Below, piece after piece: positions 6,187-8,168 of a DNA stretch of 8,168 nt. Every line of letters begins with the position of its first letter. The first letter of the stretch is position 1. The notes below the pieces were generated by a model. That model was not told the DNA's origin, did no database searches, and saw only the letters and a list, made by a program, of their open reading frames with translations. Source of the DNA: Pseudomonadota bacterium (GTDB lineage: Bacteria > Pseudomonadota > Gammaproteobacteria > Xanthomonadales > Xanthomonadaceae). Both the position numbers and the translations under genes were made by a program. The stretch spans positions 1-8,168 of the forward strand of contig JAEXNZ010000247.1 of NCBI GenBank assembly GCA_023439425.1. The letters are read 5' to 3'.

Positions 6187-8168
6187 TCATGCGGCCTGTA
6201 CTTCCTCATAACCGGTGAAACGCATGTCACTCGACGCCCGTCCCTGGGTCAACGAGCGCAGCGCCGTGGTGTAACCGGACAACTGCGCCAGCGGTGCCAA
6301 TCCGACCACCTCGGCACGACCGCCCAGGTCATCGATGGACGACACCCGTCCATGGCGACGGTTGAGGTCGCCGACCACGTCGCCGACATGCGCCGACGGC
6401 ACATGGATGGCGATCTCCATCACCGGCTCCAGCAGACGCGTGCCGGCCTGGGCCAGCGCGGCCTTTACCGCCTCCGCACCGGCGCGATGGAACGCCATGT
6501 CGGAGGAGTCCTTGGCATGGGTCTGGCCGTCGATGAGGGTCACGGTGAGGCCGACCACCGGGTGACCCTGCGGGCCCTCCGACAGCGCTGCACGCACACC
6601 CTTCTCCACCGCCGCCACAAATCCACGCGGAATCACCCCGCCCACCGTGCGATCCTCAAAGCCGACCTCGCCATCGTCGCGCGGGGTCACATCGATCACC
6701 ACGCGGGCAAACTGACCCGAACCACCGGTCTGCTTGACCACCTTGCCTTCCACCGCACGCACGGCCTGCTTCGGCGTTTCCTGATAGGCCACGCGTGGCG
6801 CCCCAGTACGCACGTTGACGTTCCACTCCGTGCGCAGGCGTTCCACCATCACCTCCAGGTGCAGCTCACCCATGCCCCAGACCAGGGTTTCACCGGTGTC
6901 CGCATCAGTGCCGACGCGGAACGACGGGTCTTCCTGGGCCAGGCTGGCCAGGCCCTGGCTGATGCGGATCAGGTCAGACGCCTTCTCCGCGGTCAGACGC
7001 CACGCCAGCACCGCCTGCTGCGCCTGGATCGCGTCCAGCCGCAACGGATGGGACGGCGCACTGAGCGTTTCACCGCTCGCCGCATCTTTCCAGCCAAGCA
7101 CGGCCACGATGTCGCCGGCCACGCCCTGCTGGATGTCGTGGGTCTGGTCGGCCTGCACGCGCACCAGCCGGCTCACCCGCCGTCCCTGCGGATGCTGCGA
7201 ACTGGCCAGCGTATCGCCCACCCGCAGCGTGCCCGAGTACAGGCGCACGAAGCTCAGCGCACCGTGATGCTGGTGGGTGATCTTGAACAGCAGCGCCGCC
7301 AACGGACCCGATGCCTCCGGCGGCAGCACCACCTCACCCTGGGCGTCTTCTGCGACCACCGCCGGCCGATCTTCCGGTGCCGGCAGGTAATCAACGATGG
7401 CGTCGAGCAGGGTTTCAATGCCCTTGCTCTTGAACGCCGCACCTGCCAGCACCGGCACGCCTGCACCGGCCAGCGTGGCCCGGCGCAGCGCTGCACGCAG
7501 GGCCGGCGCACCGATGTCACCACCCCCCAGCCACAGATCCGCCAGCAGCTCGTCGTGGTCGGCAACCGATTCGACCAAGCGGGCACGCTCGGGCTCCCAC
7601 TGCGCGTGTTCGTCCGGGCTCCAGCTGGTCCGGGTCGGCGTACCGGCCTCGTCCCAGCGGACCACACTGCGATCCACCAGGTCGACCCAGCCAGTGAAGG
7701 CCGCTTCGGCACCGATCGGAGCGCCCAGTGCCCACGGCCGCGCCTGCAGCTTGTCCTGAAGCTGGTCCAGCACACGCTCGAACGACGCGCCGATGTGGTC
7801 CATCTTGTTGACGAACGCGATCAGCGGCACACCATGGCGACGCGCCTGATGCCACACCGTTTCCGATTGCGGCTGCACGCCGTCTACGGCGGAGAACACC
7901 GCCACCGCGCCATCCAGCACGCGCAGCGAGCGTTCCACTTCGATGGCGAAGTCGATATGGCCCGGGGTGTCGATCAGGGTCAGGTGATGCAGGGGCTGGT
8001 CACGCGGGGCCCAATGCGCCTGCACGGCGGCGGCACCGATGGTGATGCCACGCTCGCGCTCGATCGCCGAGAAATCGGTGGTGGTCGCGCCGTCGTGGAC
8101 TTCGCCCACGCGGTGGATCTCGCCGGTTTTCCACAACAGGCGTTCGGTCAGCGTGGTCTTGCCGGCGT
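6187..8168 (-). CDS. fusA: Elongation factor G paralogue (translational GTPase), N terminus outside window
   Basis: A five-domain translational GTPase of the EF-G class, which drives tRNA-mRNA translocation or ribosome recycling. 659 residues are visible. The frame continues to base 8168, where the P-loop AGKTTLTERLLW is already under way, so only about 15-20 residues are missing; the TTG at 8136 is internal. The other G motifs are RERGITIG (switch I), DTPGH at 7971-7957 with the catalytic His, NKMD, and AGAAFKSKG. Domain II (HHGALSFVRLYSGTLRVGD), domain III (LASLAQEDPSFRV, GMGELHLEVM), domain IV with DGQTHAKDSSDMAF, and domain V (MEIAIHVPSAHVGDVVGDLNRRHGRV) follow. The domain IV tip keeps the histidine that corresponds to His583 of E. 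coli EF-G. The likely total, about 675-680 residues, is shorter than E. coli EF-G (704), and no rpsG or tuf gene is next to it, so this is probably a second EF-G, not the one of the str operon. Confidence 0.93.
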   Translation of the reverse strand, partial: AGKTTLTERLLWKTGEIHRVGEVHDGATTTDFSAIERERGITIGAAAVQAHWAPRDQPLHHLTLIDTPGHIDFAIEVERSLRVLDGAVAVFSAVDGVQPQSETVWHQARRHGVPLIAFVNKMDHIGASFERVLDQLQDKLQARPWALGAPIGAEAAFTGWVDLVDRSVVRWDEAGTPTRTSWSPDEHAQWEPERARLVESVADHDELLADLWLGGGDIGAPALRAALRRATLAGAGVPVLAGAAFKSKGIETLLDAIVDYLPAPEDRPAVVAEDAQGEVVLPPEASGPLAALLFKITHQHHGALSFVRLYSGTLRVGDTLASSQHPQGRRVSRLVRVQADQTHDIQQGVAGDIVAVLGWKDAASGETLSAPSHPLRLDAIQAQQAVLAWRLTAEKASDLIRISQGLASLAQEDPSFRVGTDADTGETLVWGMGELHLEVMVERLRTEWNVNVRTGAPRVAYQETPKQAVRAVEGKVVKQTGGSGQFARVVIDVTPRDDGEVGFEDRTVGGVIPRGFVAAVEKGVRAALSEGPQGHPVVGLTVTLIDGQTHAKDSSDMAFHRAGAEAVKAALAQAGTRLLEPVMEIAIHVPSAHVGDVVGDLNRRHGRVSSIDDLGGRAEVVGLAPLAQLSGYTTALRSLTQGRASSDMRFTGYEEVQAA

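Noticed and set aside
8134..8136. TTG as the start of the EF-G gene
   Set aside because: The frame continues upstream to the window edge through AGKTTLTERL, which is the EF-G P-loop, so the true start is outside the window.

Overview
The window is compact, GC-rich proteobacterial chromosome. Two hairpins headed by GTAG at about 4323-4390 look like the GTAG-headed REP (SMAG-type) elements known from Stenotrophomonas. Together with the protein types, this suggests Stenotrophomonas or a close member of the Xanthomonadaceae. That assignment is an inference; no rRNA, tRNA, insertion sequence, phage gene or CRISPR array is visible.

Layout, left to right. (1) Positions 1-2125, minus strand: two tandem, clearly paralogous 12-13-helix amino acid antiporters of the ArcD (arginine:ornithine) branch of the APC superfamily. 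The downstream copy runs off the left edge. (2) Positions 2126-2341: a divergent intergenic region with a good FNR/ANR-type dyad (TTGA-N6-TCAT). (3) Positions 2342-4302, plus strand: a stand-alone Aer-like PAS protein that should bind FAD, followed 2 bp later by a 509-residue NADPH-dependent diflavin reductase of the CysJ/cytochrome P450 reductase type. (4) Positions 4323-4390: an inverted pair of GTAG repeats between convergent genes; one of them supplies the stop codon of the next gene. (5) Positions 4387-6081, minus strand: a cytosolic M14-family zinc metallocarboxypeptidase, then 3 bp later an FNR/ANR oxygen-sensing regulator with all four cluster cysteines. (6) Positions 6149-6178: a strong intrinsic terminator. 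(7) Positions 6187-8168, minus strand: a second-type elongation factor G lying outside a ribosomal operon, truncated at its N terminus by the right edge.

A plausible theme for positions 1-5157 is adaptation to low oxygen. An iron-sulfur FNR regulator lies next to a predicted FAD redox sensor (PAS) coupled to a flavin reductase, and to arginine:ornithine antiporters of the kind that ANR switches on with the arginine deiminase pathway in Pseudomonas. The FNR-type site between the antiporters and the PAS gene would link them. The sequence shows the parts and their order; the regulatory link and the PAS-reductase partnership are inferences. The most interesting element is the two-gene PAS/diflavin reductase module, for which I cannot name a described system.
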